A program made the position numbers and the translations under genes. From Teichococcus wenyumeiae (GTDB lineage Bacteria > Pseudomonadota > Alphaproteobacteria > Acetobacterales > Acetobacteraceae), in assembly GCF_003696345.1 (NCBI RefSeq), contig NZ_RFLX01000032.1, positions 1 to 36,781 of the forward strand: a stretch of DNA of 36,781 nt, read 5' to 3'. Numbering within the stretch: the first letter of the stretch is position 1; each line of letters starts with the position of its first letter. Below, piece after piece: positions 1 through 8,085 of the stretch. The notes under the pieces were generated by a model, which worked only from the letters and a program-made list of their open reading frames with translations, was not told the DNA's origin and made no database searches.

Positions 1-763
1 AGTGATCGAGATAGCGTCGCAGCGCCGGCACCAGCGACGCTGGCACGCTAGCCTCCAGCGGCCGGTGGTTTTTGGTCTCGCTGCCCGCGAACACCAGCAC
101 GTAGCCGTCGCCGAGGGGCTGCAAATGTCGGCCGATTTCGATGCCCAAGAAGTTGCGCTGCCGCAGCGGCCGCATCGCCAGTAGCGCGATCATCAGCCCG
201 TCGCGGAAATCCCGCGCGGCGAGCGGCTGATTGGGCCGCACCGCCTCTAGGGCCTCTGCCCGGGCCATGACGTCGAGCCCCAGCTGCCGCAGTTCCCCGG
301 CCGGCACAACGCGGGTGCGCTTCTGGCGCACCGGCTCCGCCTGCCGCTGCAGCCGCGCCTGCACCGCATTGAGCCAGCGCCAGTCCCGCTCCGGCGCCAA
401 GGCCTGCGCCATCATGCAGAGCCAGGCGATGTAGCCAGCCCGTGTCACCGGCGCGCATTGCGCCCGCAGCACCGCCACGTAGCGCCGGACGGTGTCGGGC
501 GTGATGTGTGACGCTGCGGCTGGTGCAGCGTCGAAGGTGCCTTCCGTATCCAGAAAGGCCAGCCAACGGCCGTAGGCCCCGACCACCGCGCGCAGCGTCG
601 CCGGGCGCCAGGTGGCCGCCGCGCCAGCCTCCTCGAGAAAGTCGCCCGGGCGCTGGGCCCGAGCCCAGGCCTCCCGGTCGGCCGCCGGCCACTGCGCCAC
701 CGGCCACGCCACCCGGCGGGATGGCCGCGCCATGCCCACCGGGTCGGGCAGCACCGCCGGCAT
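1..763 (-). CDS. Tyrosine recombinase, N-terminal two thirds (cut by window edge)
   Basis: This frame stays open to the left edge and gives 254 codons from the ATG at 763. It should cut and rejoin DNA through a 3'-phosphotyrosine. An N-terminal core-binding part is followed by the start of the catalytic domain. The first catalytic arginine lies in a PLRQRNF motif at about residue 204, and the beta-hairpin lysine in SETKNH about 25 residues later. The HxxR, LGH and tyrosine motifs are absent here but present in the open frame at 36391-36781, so I read the two as one gene across a circular junction. Its ATG shares one base with the stop of the upstream integrase (TGATG), which implies translational coupling. 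The tyrosine recombinase call is firm; the substrate is unknown. Confidence 0.85.
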   Translation of the reverse strand, partial: MPAVLPDPVGMARPSRRVAWPVAQWPAADREAWARAQRPGDFLEEAGAAATWRPATLRAVVGAYGRWLAFLDTEGTFDAAPAAASHITPDTVRRYVAVLRAQCAPVTRAGYIAWLCMMAQALAPERDWRWLNAVQARLQRQAEPVRQKRTRVVPAGELRQLGLDVMARAEALEAVRPNQPLAARDFRDGLMIALLAMRPLRQRNFLGIEIGRHLQPLGDGYVLVFAGSETKNHRPLEASVPASLVPALRRYLDH

Positions 764-2487
764 CAGCGGTCCCCTCGGCGCGCGGCGCGCCGCCGCCGCG
801 GCAACAGGCCGCTGGCGCCGCCGCGCAGCTGCAGCACCTGCTGGTCGTAGTGCTGGAAGGCCGCCTTGGTCTCGAGGCCGGTATAGTAGGTCATCGCTGT
901 CTTGAGGGTCTTGTGCCCCAGGATGCGCTGCACCTGGCCGTGCGCCCCCGGGTTGTCCTGCAGGATGAGGGTGGCCGAGAAGTGCCGGAACAAGTGCGGG
1001 TTGAACACCAGCCCGCAGCGCTCGGCGATGGCCTTGGCGATCTGGCTGCGCAGCCCGTCATGGCTCTTGTGCCCGGCCGGGGTGCGGCCGGGAAACAGCC
1101 AGTCGCCGCCGCCGAGCAGCGGGCGGTAGCTCTTGCAGTACAGGTCCACCAGGCGCGCCGTGGACGGCGGCAAGGCGATCTCCAGCGCCAGGTGGTTCTT
1201 GGTCGCGCTCTCCGGCAGCACAATGGTCATGCGGCCCTGGTGGTCGCGCAGCAGGGTCGTGCCCAGCCGCAGCTCCGCCAGGTTCTTCAGCCGGATCGGC
1301 GCCATGGTGAGCAGCTCGACGGCCACCGCGGTCTGTAGCCGCTGCGCCAGGTGCACCGTCGGCGCCTTCTCGCGCACCACCTCGGCGCGCAGTTGCTCGG
1401 GGAGCAGCAGCAGCGCGTCGCGCCGCGTTGGATCCTCCACCGCGCGCAGCCGGGCGCGATTGCGCGGCGTCATGCCGTCATGGTGGAGCGCGATGCGCTT
1501 GCCCATGCGCTTGATCTCAGCAATGTCGTCGGCCGGCAGCTTGGCCCAGTGCCGGGCAATGGTCAGTACGACGCCGGTGACCTGCCCGGCATGCACGGAC
1601 GGCTTGCCCCCGGCCCGATCCCAAAAGAAGCGCAGCGCTTTGCCCGCCTGCGTCGGCGTCACGACGCGCGCCAAGTCTGGCATCTCAGCAGGGTCTTCCC
1701 CCTGCAGCACCAGAGCAGACAGGTACTCGTGCAGCTGGCGCTTCCGGCTGGCGACCGAGGTCGGGCGCAGCGGCCGGAAGTCGCGCTCGGCCAACGGGTC
1801 GGCGCCGCCCAGCCAGTCCAGCCAGGCCTGCACATCGTCCCGCAGCGAGGCGGGAAAGCGCTCCCAGGGCAGCGCATAGGTGTTGCGGTTGTCGGCCACC
1901 GCCAGACGCTGCTGCGGCCAGTCTGGCAGGCGCTCGGCCGCCTTGTTCCACTTCACCGCGGTATCGCGCTGCATCCGCTTGGGGTCTTGGTCGAGGCTCT
2001 GGGCCTCGAGGTCCTGCAGGTAAGTGGTCAGCACCGCGTCATCGACCTGCGCCGGCTCCAGACCGCTCTGGGTGCAGTAGCGGGCAAAGCGCGCCAGCAC
2101 GTAACGGTCGCCGTAAGCCGGCAGCTGCGGCAGCAGCGCCGCCCAGGCGGGCGAGGGCTGCACCTGGTACCGCCCGGGCACGGTAATCAGCCCAAGATGC
2201 CCCAGGGCGTGCCGCAGCAGGCTGAGGATGTTGCGCCAGCGGCCCGGGGCGAGGCCAGCCATCGCTGGCGTCAGGCCCTGCAACGCCGCGCGCAACTGGC
2301 GCGGCTCGGCCAGGATGGCGTCCAGCGGCTGGCCCAGCGCCTGCGCCAGCGAACGGCAGGCGGAGGCGATGTCCTGCCGCCGGCGCAGCGGCAGGGCTTC
2401 ATCGGTCAGGATCTCGGCGCGCAGCTGCGCCAGGGTGGGATAGGGCCGGCTCAGCAGCACGGCTTGGTCAGCGGTCCGAGTGGACAT
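763..2487 (-). CDS. Tyrosine recombinase / integrase (574 aa)
   Basis: This is a site-specific recombinase of the phage integrase family. The full catalytic set is visible: Arg399 (APIRLKNL), Lys430 (SATKNH), His498 and Arg501 (HLFRH), His525 (LGHK) and a nucleophile at Tyr534 or 535 (MTYYTGLE). At 574 residues it is longer than XerC/D-type enzymes (about 300), with roughly 390 residues before the catalytic arginine. I chose the ATG at 2487, not the one at 2541, because GGAG stands seven bases before it. It is the first gene of a two-recombinase operon with the excisionase-like gene upstream on the same strand. Paired recombinases of this kind occur on plasmids and integrative elements and may act together. 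Its target site is not known. Confidence 0.92.
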   Translation of the reverse strand: MSTRTADQAVLLSRPYPTLAQLRAEILTDEALPLRRRQDIASACRSLAQALGQPLDAILAEPRQLRAALQGLTPAMAGLAPGRWRNILSLLRHALGHLGLITVPGRYQVQPSPAWAALLPQLPAYGDRYVLARFARYCTQSGLEPAQVDDAVLTTYLQDLEAQSLDQDPKRMQRDTAVKWNKAAERLPDWPQQRLAVADNRNTYALPWERFPASLRDDVQAWLDWLGGADPLAERDFRPLRPTSVASRKRQLHEYLSALVLQGEDPAEMPDLARVVTPTQAGKALRFFWDRAGGKPSVHAGQVTGVVLTIARHWAKLPADDIAEIKRMGKRIALHHDGMTPRNRARLRAVEDPTRRDALLLLPEQLRAEVVREKAPTVHLAQRLQTAVAVELLTMAPIRLKNLAELRLGTTLLRDHQGRMTIVLPESATKNHLALEIALPPSTARLVDLYCKSYRPLLGGGDWLFPGRTPAGHKSHDGLRSQIAKAIAERCGLVFNPHLFRHFSATLILQDNPGAHGQVQRILGHKTLKTAMTYYTGLETKAAFQHYDQQVLQLRGGASGLLPRRRRAARRGDR

Positions 2488-2551
2488 AGTTGGACTCCAA
2501 AATACAGAATTGGTCAGAGAGGGAAAAACGTGAGAACGCACCCCTTATAAC

Positions 2552-2603
2552 GTTCCTCATGACTCGAAACGTGCAGTCACGAAGCGCTAAAATACTGAGG
2601 AAC
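2552..2603. repeat. Inverted repeat upstream of the integrase pair
   Basis: GTTCCTCA at 2552-2559 is repeated as TGAGGAAC at 2596-2603, with 36 bases between the 8-base arms. A shorter CGTG/CACG inverted pair lies inside. It sits between the excisionase-like gene and the integrase start, in a locally AT-richer stretch. It could be a recombinase or excisionase binding site, part of an attachment site, or an operator. No function is proven. Confidence 0.35.
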
Positions 2604-2695
2604 AACATGGGCATGGATGGACAATACTTTCTGCCGTTCTGAGGCCAGGGCACGGACGCAGGGGCAGGGTGGGAGCGGCCAAAAGCGGCACGGCG

Positions 2696-2884
2696 TCAGC
2701 CCCGCTGCCGGGCCAGAAAGGCCTGCAGGTCCTCTTCGGCGATGCGGATTTGCCGACCGAGACGATGGACGCGGAGCTGCTCCGCTGCGATCCAGCGGCG
2801 CAGGGTTTTGGTGGAGACGGCAAGGCGCGCGGCGGCCGCGGCCAGGGTGAGCAGCGGCGCCGAGCGGCTGGGTGATGCAGTCAT
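2696..2884 (-). CDS. Excisionase-like helix-turn-helix protein (62 aa)
   Basis: This is a small DNA-binding protein of the MerR-like excisionase family. Its single winged-HTH core reads LTLAAAAARLAVSTKTLRRW, followed by a basic wing ending in GRQIRIAEEDLQAFLARQ, the usual form of excisionase-family proteins. It lies upstream of the integrase pair on the same strand, where a recombination directionality factor would be expected. It may bind near the recombination site or control the integrase promoter. The ATG at 2884 has no strong ribosome binding site. The fold is well supported; a role in excision is inferred from position. Confidence 0.8.
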   Translation of the reverse strand: MTASPSRSAPLLTLAAAAARLAVSTKTLRRWIAAEQLRVHRLGRQIRIAEEDLQAFLARQRG

Positions 2885-3201
2885 GACGGTGGCCCCGAAC
2901 GGGTTGCGGAGGGAACCGCAGCGCCATGCTCAGCCCCTGCCAAGCGGGCTGCCAGGGGCAGCCCACGCCGTGGTCGCGTCGGCCTAGCAGGGCGGGCGCA
3001 GCAGCGTCTGGCAGAGGTGAAAAAGGGCGTGCGGTCATGCCCAGACCGTCGCGTCACGACGCTGCCAGGTGGTAGCGCCACGCCCTCTCGAAGCCCGCCG
3101 GCAAGGCCGTCAGTGCCGGTGTTTGGTTAACCTAAGCCGCTGATGATTCAAGTCTTTCGGAGGCCTCAACGACTCTGCAGAAAAATGCTGGACACCAGGA
3201 A
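2885..3201. other. Gap with no supported gene
   Basis: About 320 bases lie between the excisionase-like gene and the next gene on the same strand. Open frames here have biased composition and no recognisable domain. The stretch probably carries the promoter of the excisionase-like gene. I see no convincing terminator. Confidence 0.5.
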
Positions 3202-3597
3202 TCAGCGCTTGCGCCGTGGTGTGGCGGGCGGGTCTGCCAAGTCGGCCAGCAAGTCCAACTGACCCTGGCGTGAGGGTTTAGCATCGTCAACCGGTGACGC
3301 ATGCTGGGCCTTGGATGGCGGAACGCGGGTCACGGCCGCGGCTGGTTCTGCCGAAGCCGAGGGCGGCGCGCGACGGCGCCCGGGCTTGGCTGGTGGGGCA
3401 GCCAGTTCAGCCTCGAGCAGATCGAGCGCCCGCGTCAGCAGCTGCGCGTTGCTCTGCCCAGTGCGCCCACGGAGCTCCTGCAGCCGCACCAGCACGACCC
3501 GATCAATGTCTAAGGATGCGATCGATTTGGCCGCCCGATACCGTCGCTGCCGCATCACGGCGTTGCTGGTCTTTGAGAGGGTCGAAGGTTTGGGCAT
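3202..3597 (-). CDS. Small basic protein with ribbon-helix-helix-like segment
   Basis: 131 residues from the ATG at 3597. After a short basic leader, residues about 26-68 (from KSIASLDIDRVVLVRLQELR to ALDLLEAEL) resemble a ribbon-helix-helix fold: a short strand, then two helices carrying a TGQSNAQLL turn. The rest is a low-complexity proline, alanine and lysine tail ending in RRKR. Such proteins are often plasmid-borne repressors or partition accessories. No partner gene overlaps it. The frame continues upstream to 3672, but that extension lacks domain-like composition. The RHH call is a pattern judgement and the function is unknown. Confidence 0.6.
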   Translation of the reverse strand: MPKPSTLSKTSNAVMRQRRYRAAKSIASLDIDRVVLVRLQELRGRTGQSNAQLLTRALDLLEAELAAPPAKPGRRRAPPSASAEPAAAVTRVPPSKAQHASPVDDAKPSRQGQLDLLADLADPPATPRRKR

Positions 3598-3874
3598 CAA
3601 AGCGTCACCGGTTGATGATTGACCGATGCTGACATGGTGGCGGATACGGGTTTTTGCAGCCGCGCCAGCCACCAGAATGAGGAGCAGGCAGCCCTCATCG
3701 GCGGTGATGCCCTGTCAGGCGAGAACGGCTTGGAGGCGAGGGTGCGGCAATGCGAGGCCACTAGCGGCTCCTGCCGCCTCGCCGGACCTGGATTCGGAGC
3801 GGGCCAGGCTCGTTGGCCGCTCGGCAGTCGATGACTGCGGCAGGAGCCACAGCCTCGCCAAGAGGCGCCTCACG

Positions 3875-4348
3875 CTACTCCTTCTCGGACAATCCTTCCG
3901 AAATGGAGTCAATGAAAGCTTGGTCCTCTGCGGCGTGCAGGCTGCGGTTCACCGCCAGAGCAGAGCGCCGCGCTTCCTCGGCGAAGCCCGGTCGAGTGGT
4001 GTCGGGCACCCAGATCTGCAGCAATCGCAGGCCCTGAGCCCGCATTCGCGCGTGGAAGGCTGCCTCTGTCTCGCCTGGCTGCTGCTGTGTGTCCGACAGG
4101 CTTCTCTCTGGCGCGGTTACGGGGGGCTCTGGAGCGCTGACGCGCTCATGCGGAGATGCTGGTGCCGGCACAGTGGTGTGTGCGGCTTCCCGCGCGCGCA
4201 CGTTCAGCACCTCGATGGCGATCACCTGACCGGTGGCATCAAAATCCAGCACAATGCCGGGCGCCACCTCCTGGCTTTCGACGTAAGCGCCGGGCGGCGC
4301 GAAGCGGACATACAGGGCGTCCACCTCAGGATCGTAGTGCGTGTCCAT
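3875..4348 (-). CDS. DUF2283-DUF3018 fusion, antitoxin-like
   Basis: 157 residues from the ATG at 4348. Residues 1-48 match DUF2283: YDPEVDALYVRF, then APGIVLDFDATGQVIAIEVL. A proline-rich linker (about 50-90) leads to a C-terminal segment, AFHARMRAQGLRLLQIWVPD followed by TRPGFAEEARR, typical of DUF3018 proteins annotated as MazE-like antitoxins. Each domain is usually a separate small protein; here they share one chain. A MazE-type antitoxin should have a MazF-type toxin directly downstream, but I find no such frame in 3598-3874. It may be an orphan antitoxin, a repressor or an anti-addiction protein. The domain calls are good; the function is inferred. Confidence 0.78.
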   Translation of the reverse strand: MDTHYDPEVDALYVRFAPPGAYVESQEVAPGIVLDFDATGQVIAIEVLNVRAREAAHTTVPAPASPHERVSAPEPPVTAPERSLSDTQQQPGETEAAFHARMRAQGLRLLQIWVPDTTRPGFAEEARRSALAVNRSLHAAEDQAFIDSISEGLSEKE

Positions 4349-4501
4349 GGACGTGGTCTTCTTCCCCGGGGCCGGACGTGAGGACCCCCCTTATACCTAT
4401 GGCGCTGTAGCCGTTGCTTCAATCTAGCCAGTCACCAGGATGGTGCCGGCATATTATTGCGGGGCCAGGGCTCCTCAAGCCTGTGGCGCTGCTGCACAGG
4501 C

Positions 4502-4900
4502 TTAACGGTCCCAGAAGGACCGCTTCTGCCAACCGGCACGGCGCCCCCAGCGTGGTCGCCACCTGGCATCCTGGCCAGCAACAACCCGCCAACCCGACCA
4601 GCGCTGGTTGAAGGCGTAGAACTGGGCGTGAAAGCGGCGCTCCTCCCGCGATGCCGCGGGATCGATGCACTTGATGTGGCAGATCTTCACGCCATCCCAC
4701 AGCATCGGGAATTCGCCTTTCATCCAGTCACCGACGTTCAGCAGGCCGCAATAGCCATTCTTTCCGTCAGGCTTGGTGGGGATGATGCTCCAGTATGGGC
4801 AGCCGGCGCAGAAGTTGCCCGGAAAGATCTCGGCGACCCTCTTGCCCTGCGGATTGGCCGCCATGGCATGGCGTTTCTTGTGTCGGAAGGTCAGGGGCAT
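4502..4900 (-). CDS. Five-cysteine hypothetical protein
   Basis: I do not recognise this protein. From the ATG at 4900 it is 132 residues, with five cysteines at 31, 34, 51, 74 and 78 in the pattern CAGCPYWS, GYCGLLN and ICHIKC. This suggests a zinc or iron-sulfur site. The cysteine-bearing middle (20-80) looks well structured and the C-terminus is rich in Trp and Arg. Starting at residue 13 (ATG at 4864) would keep all cysteines. It is on the minus strand like its neighbours but well separated from them. A long opposite-strand frame (4457-5038) is less protein-like. It is probably a real gene without an assignable role. Confidence 0.55.
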   Translation of the reverse strand: MPLTFRHKKRHAMAANPQGKRVAEIFPGNFCAGCPYWSIIPTKPDGKNGYCGLLNVGDWMKGEFPMLWDGVKICHIKCIDPAASREERRFHAQFYAFNQRWSGWRVVAGQDARWRPRWGRRAGWQKRSFWDR

Positions 4901-5010
4901 GGGATGGCTTTCGACTTGTGTCCCAGGGAGTGGGCGGCTGTTGAACGACTGGCAGGGCTGGTCATGCCATCGGCCTGCGTCTCTCACTCACCCTCGTCTT
5001 TGGCCCCCGG

Positions 5011-5160
5011 CAGAATGGGCGGCTCCCCGAACGGGTGATTGAGGATGCCCAACACCTGCTGACCCGGCTTGTCAGCGGCTGGCCCAACAGCCGCATCGGC
5101 GAAGTCATGCCCTGGTGCTGGGCCAAAGCCAACAATCAACCGTCAAGCGCTGCCGCATAG
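5011..5160 (+). pseudogene. C-terminal remnant of an IS66-type transposase (TnpC)
   Basis: One frame from 5011 to the TAG at 5160 has no start codon and reads like the tail of an IS66 TnpC. DAQHLLTRLVSGWPNSRIGE is followed by VMPWCWAKA, matching the family pattern of a helix with TR(I/L), then (N/S)RI.ELLPW.W. Only about 49 residues remain of a protein normally over 500 long. It is a dead fragment. Confidence 0.6.
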
Positions 5161-5180
5161 GGTCTCCAGGCAGCGCTTAC
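5011..5180 (+). mobile_element. IS66-family right-end remnant
   Basis: Twenty bases after the transposase tail, the sequence ends in CAGGCAGCGCTTAC at 5180. Read outward-in this begins GTAAGCGCTGCC, like the GTAAGC termini of IS66 elements. The left part of the element, including tnpA and tnpB, is absent, so a deletion or rearrangement has removed it. The family assignment relies on recall of the terminus and protein tail. Confidence 0.55.
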
Positions 5181-5477
5181 GCTGATCCTGGGTTCGTAGT
5201 CCGTATCGCCGGCCATCAGGGTGATCCGGCCCTTCCCCTGCCCCCACCAATACGTGCTCCTTCTCCGCGACGAGAACGCTGCGCGTGGATCCGTATGCAT
5301 TCCTCCGCAATTACGGATGTTACCTTCGTCTAGGCCGAGGGCAGGGCGCTAGGCGGCGAGGCTCCGGAGAAGGCGATGGAGAGCGCCAGGAGCGAGTTCA
5401 CCCGGCTAGCGACCTGAACCACCGAAGCCTGCAGGGGGCCTCTATGCTGGGCCTTCTGTCACTTCGATAGCGGATCT
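5181..5477. other. Gap with no supported gene
   Basis: This lies between the IS66 remnant and the end of the DUF262 gene. ATCCGTA (5288-5294) and TACGGAT form a 7-base inverted repeat with a 16-base spacer. One plus-strand frame after it is coding-like (AEGRALGGEAPEKAMESARS) but has no start and no recognisable family, so it may be another gene scrap. Confidence 0.35.
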
Positions 5478-7568
5478 TCAGACGCCGGGCTCGCTTCCCA
5501 TCTGACGCTCCAGGGACTGACGCACGAGCCCCATGATGTAGGGCAACTCGTCCATCGACGAGAGCCCCACATCTACCTCGCCGTTGCCCCAGCGGCCCAG
5601 GCCGGAGATGTCCTTGCAGATCCCGCGCGGGTCGTCGATCTCATGGAACTTGGTGTTCAGGGTCAGGCGGAGGCGCTTGGCCTGCGGGATCACGTCGACG
5701 AAGTTCGTCTCCGCCTTGAAGGCGATGTAGACCTTGAGGACCTCCTGGGTCACGCAAGGGTCTAAGGCGAGCACTTGCTCGCGGAAAGCATCAAACAGGT
5801 CACGGATAGGACCTGATGCCAGTTGCGGGTGGTCGGTCAAGGTGTAGCCGCCTTGTGCCGAGGATGGCCGGTAGGCCTGGAGAATGGCCGGATCCAGTTC
5901 CGGCGCCGCCCACACCTTTGCGGCGCGTGCAGCCAGCTTCTCGGCCCTGTCCTTGATGGCCGTTTCGTCCCAGGTCGCAAGGACACCGAGCCCCTGGTTC
6001 AGCCGCAATGGGCTGAGGGCAAACCCCACATCCTTCATGTCCCGTTTCTCTGGAAAGGGCTTGTCGCTGTAGCTGGAGTTGTAGCCGGTTAGCGTGAGGT
6101 TTCCGATCGTATGCAGGTACGTCGCGTGGATGCGCTCCCACTCCGGGCCGAGAGCCGCCTGCCAAGCGGCCGAGAGGTTCGGGTTCTGCGGCATGATATG
6201 CTCGATGGTGTAGTCCTCGACAGCGACGCGTTCTTTGCGCCCGTCATTCTCCAGCCGCCTCAGCCAGTAGTTCCGGCCCCGGGCGTTGTAGAGGTCCTTG
6301 GTCTGGAGTTCCCGCTTGAACTCGTCGTCCAGGGGGAAGCGCCGGTAGGAGGGCATGCTCAGGAAGTGCGCCTGGATGCTCTCGAGGTAGCGGTCCTTCT
6401 TGAGTGCCTTACCGAAGGTGGCGAAGGTCTTGTTCAGGGAGTTGGTCGGGATGGCGCAGACGGCGCGCCGGAACACGTAGCTCTCGACCAGCCGGGCTGC
6501 CCGCAAGAGCTCGCCCTTGGCCAGGGTGCCAGTGATGTAGTCGTGGTAGAGCTCAAGGAGGAAGGGGAGGGCAACCTCGACCCTGAGTTCACGGATGTCG
6601 TGGAAGACATCCTTGAGGCCGCGATCCGTCTCCGCGCCCAGCGCCATCTTGCAGTAGTAGCCCGCGTAGGCGCGGATGTCTCGGACCAGGTCCTCCACGT
6701 CCCCATCGCGGCTCCGTGCATACTGCTTGAACGCGTCATAGACCTCTCGGACGTTCGGGATCTCACCAGTCTTCAGCGTCAGGTAGTTGCGCATGAAGGC
6801 GTCGAAGTAGTTGGCGTAAGCCTCCTGACCGAAATTAACCTCCATCGGGCGCCAGTACTGCTCGTACAGCCGGGTCTGGAGGCTGGGCTCCAGGCCCATC
6901 AGGATGAAATTGCGGATGAGGTCTGCCTGACTGAGCTCGCGACCCGTGGAGTTCAGGCTCTCGAAGATGAGTTGCGGGTTGTCTTGGTCGCGGCTGAGCG
7001 AGATGTCCACGATGATGAGCTTAGCGAGGCCCTTGCAGACCGTGACTAGATTATCCTTCTCCACCTTGAGCCACTCTTGGAACATGGCGAAGTTGGCCTC
7101 GATCCGCAGAGAGTGGTCCTTGGGCTGGGGCTGCCCGTCAATCAGCGCGGTCAGGGAGGCCTTGTCGGTCTGCGACAGGACAAGCTTGTAGCGCCGGTCA
7201 TCATCCTCCAGCGGATTGAGCAGGAAGTAATTGCGGATCTTCTTGGCGGAAAAACCGTCCATCGGCTCAGTGTCGCCCAGCGCCCTGGCCAGGGCCTCGA
7301 GGATGAGAGAGACCGTCGTCAGGCGCTGCTGACCATCAATGACCAGGAGAGGGGGCTGCCTCATGACCTGATATAGCCCCTTTTCAACATAGACGACCGA
7401 GCCGACGAAGTGGGCTCCGATCACGTCGTTGCGGCCTGCATTCAGGATGTCGAGCCATAGCTGACGGCACTCGCGCTCGGTCCAGCTATATGTGCGCTGA
7501 TAGATGGGGATCAGGAACTGCGGCGACCGCTTGAGAAAGTCCAGGAGCTTCGCTTCCGTCGCCTTCAT
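5478..7568 (-). CDS. DUF262/DUF1524 GmrSD-type restriction protein
   Basis: This is a single-chain GmrSD-like protein of about 696 residues. Family members restrict modified phage DNA with an NTP-using ParB-like N-domain and a His-Me finger nuclease C-domain. The N-terminal DUF262 signature is IPIYQRTYSW (about 20-30) and LLVIDGQQRLTT, with the DGQQR motif. DUF1524 shows YTIEHIMPQNP (about 450-460) and HTIGNLTLTGYNSSYS, carrying the expected His and Asn. The last 120 residues (FREQVLALDP to SLERQ) look like DUF5655, a common tail here. I chose the second ATG (7568) because AGAGGG lies six bases before it; the ATG at 7574 is too close. A promoter-like sequence precedes it. It appears to be a one-gene defence unit, probably type IV. 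Confidence 0.9.
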   Translation of the reverse strand: MKATEAKLLDFLKRSPQFLIPIYQRTYSWTERECRQLWLDILNAGRNDVIGAHFVGSVVYVEKGLYQVMRQPPLLVIDGQQRLTTVSLILEALARALGDTEPMDGFSAKKIRNYFLLNPLEDDDRRYKLVLSQTDKASLTALIDGQPQPKDHSLRIEANFAMFQEWLKVEKDNLVTVCKGLAKLIIVDISLSRDQDNPQLIFESLNSTGRELSQADLIRNFILMGLEPSLQTRLYEQYWRPMEVNFGQEAYANYFDAFMRNYLTLKTGEIPNVREVYDAFKQYARSRDGDVEDLVRDIRAYAGYYCKMALGAETDRGLKDVFHDIRELRVEVALPFLLELYHDYITGTLAKGELLRAARLVESYVFRRAVCAIPTNSLNKTFATFGKALKKDRYLESIQAHFLSMPSYRRFPLDDEFKRELQTKDLYNARGRNYWLRRLENDGRKERVAVEDYTIEHIMPQNPNLSAAWQAALGPEWERIHATYLHTIGNLTLTGYNSSYSDKPFPEKRDMKDVGFALSPLRLNQGLGVLATWDETAIKDRAEKLAARAAKVWAAPELDPAILQAYRPSSAQGGYTLTDHPQLASGPIRDLFDAFREQVLALDPCVTQEVLKVYIAFKAETNFVDVIPQAKRLRLTLNTKFHEIDDPRGICKDISGLGRWGNGEVDVGLSSMDELPYIMGLVRQSLERQMGSEPGV

Positions 7569-7594
7569 GGCCATCCCTCTTTTCGTTTAAGAAA

Positions 7595-7623
7595 CATCTA
7601 CCGGTCGGACCTAGCAGTGTCGA
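7595..7623 (-). promoter_or_regulatory. Candidate sigma70-like promoter for the DUF262 gene
   Basis: On the minus strand TCGACA (7623-7618) and TAGATG (7600-7595) are 17 bases apart. They would start transcription about 20 bases before the ATG at 7568. Spacing and position are right, but both hexamers are imperfect. Confidence 0.4.
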
Positions 7624-8085
7624 TCCCTCTCAGCCATCCATAGAAAGGCGGTTCTGATGACACAGATGCTGTGACCTTCGCTGGAGGATGTGGGAACACA
7701 GTCTGGCCAGGGGAGCACCGTCGCCATGGTCAGAGAGCGCCACGTCTGCACGATATCGGTGATAATCCCTGGCATCGCGTGCCACAGAGTAGCTGAGGGA
7801 TAGTTGCCAGAGTGGCGGCAAGCACCATTGTCGACTCGCCTCAGTCTTCCTGAAGTAAGCCCTCACCCGCGACGACGAGAAGCAGACCCCCAGCCACCTT
7901 ACGAAGGTTCCAGAGCTACTTCCACTCGGTTTCACCGGGGAACTGCACCCGCATCTCCTATTAGCCACTCAAGCAGCCGCCACTTAATGCATCGGTGGCA
8001 CCGGAAAGAGTTTGTGTATGGCGCCTATTTCCACGCGCAGGTTAGATCATTGCGAAAATGACCTGCTTAGCAGATAAGCAGTGAC
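7624..8085. other. Divergent intergenic gap
   Basis: This spacer lies between the minus-strand DUF262 gene and the plus-strand pair from 8086. No frame here has a recognisable domain or balanced composition. It probably holds the promoter of the 8086 gene. I see no repeat or insertion sequence. Confidence 0.45.

Noticed and set aside
1351-2550. 399-codon plus-strand frame opposite the integrase
   Set aside because: It lies entirely over a minus-strand gene with full catalytic motifs; its own translation is rich in Gln, Arg and Ala with no domain.
3598-3874. MazF-like toxin downstream of the antitoxin-like fusion
   Set aside because: Reading the minus strand here gives no frame with the MazF start or core pattern.
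3626-4381. 251-codon plus-strand frame
   Set aside because: It is opposite the DUF2283-DUF3018 gene; biased composition and no domain.
2530-4400. CCCCTTATA sequences near 2541 and 4387 as a shared promoter or operator
   Set aside because: Two short matches (looser forms near 15040 and 17541) are too few, and no consistent -35 element accompanies them.
6111-7049. 312-codon plus-strand frame
   Set aside because: It is the antisense shadow of the DUF262 gene; no domain and no ribosome binding site.
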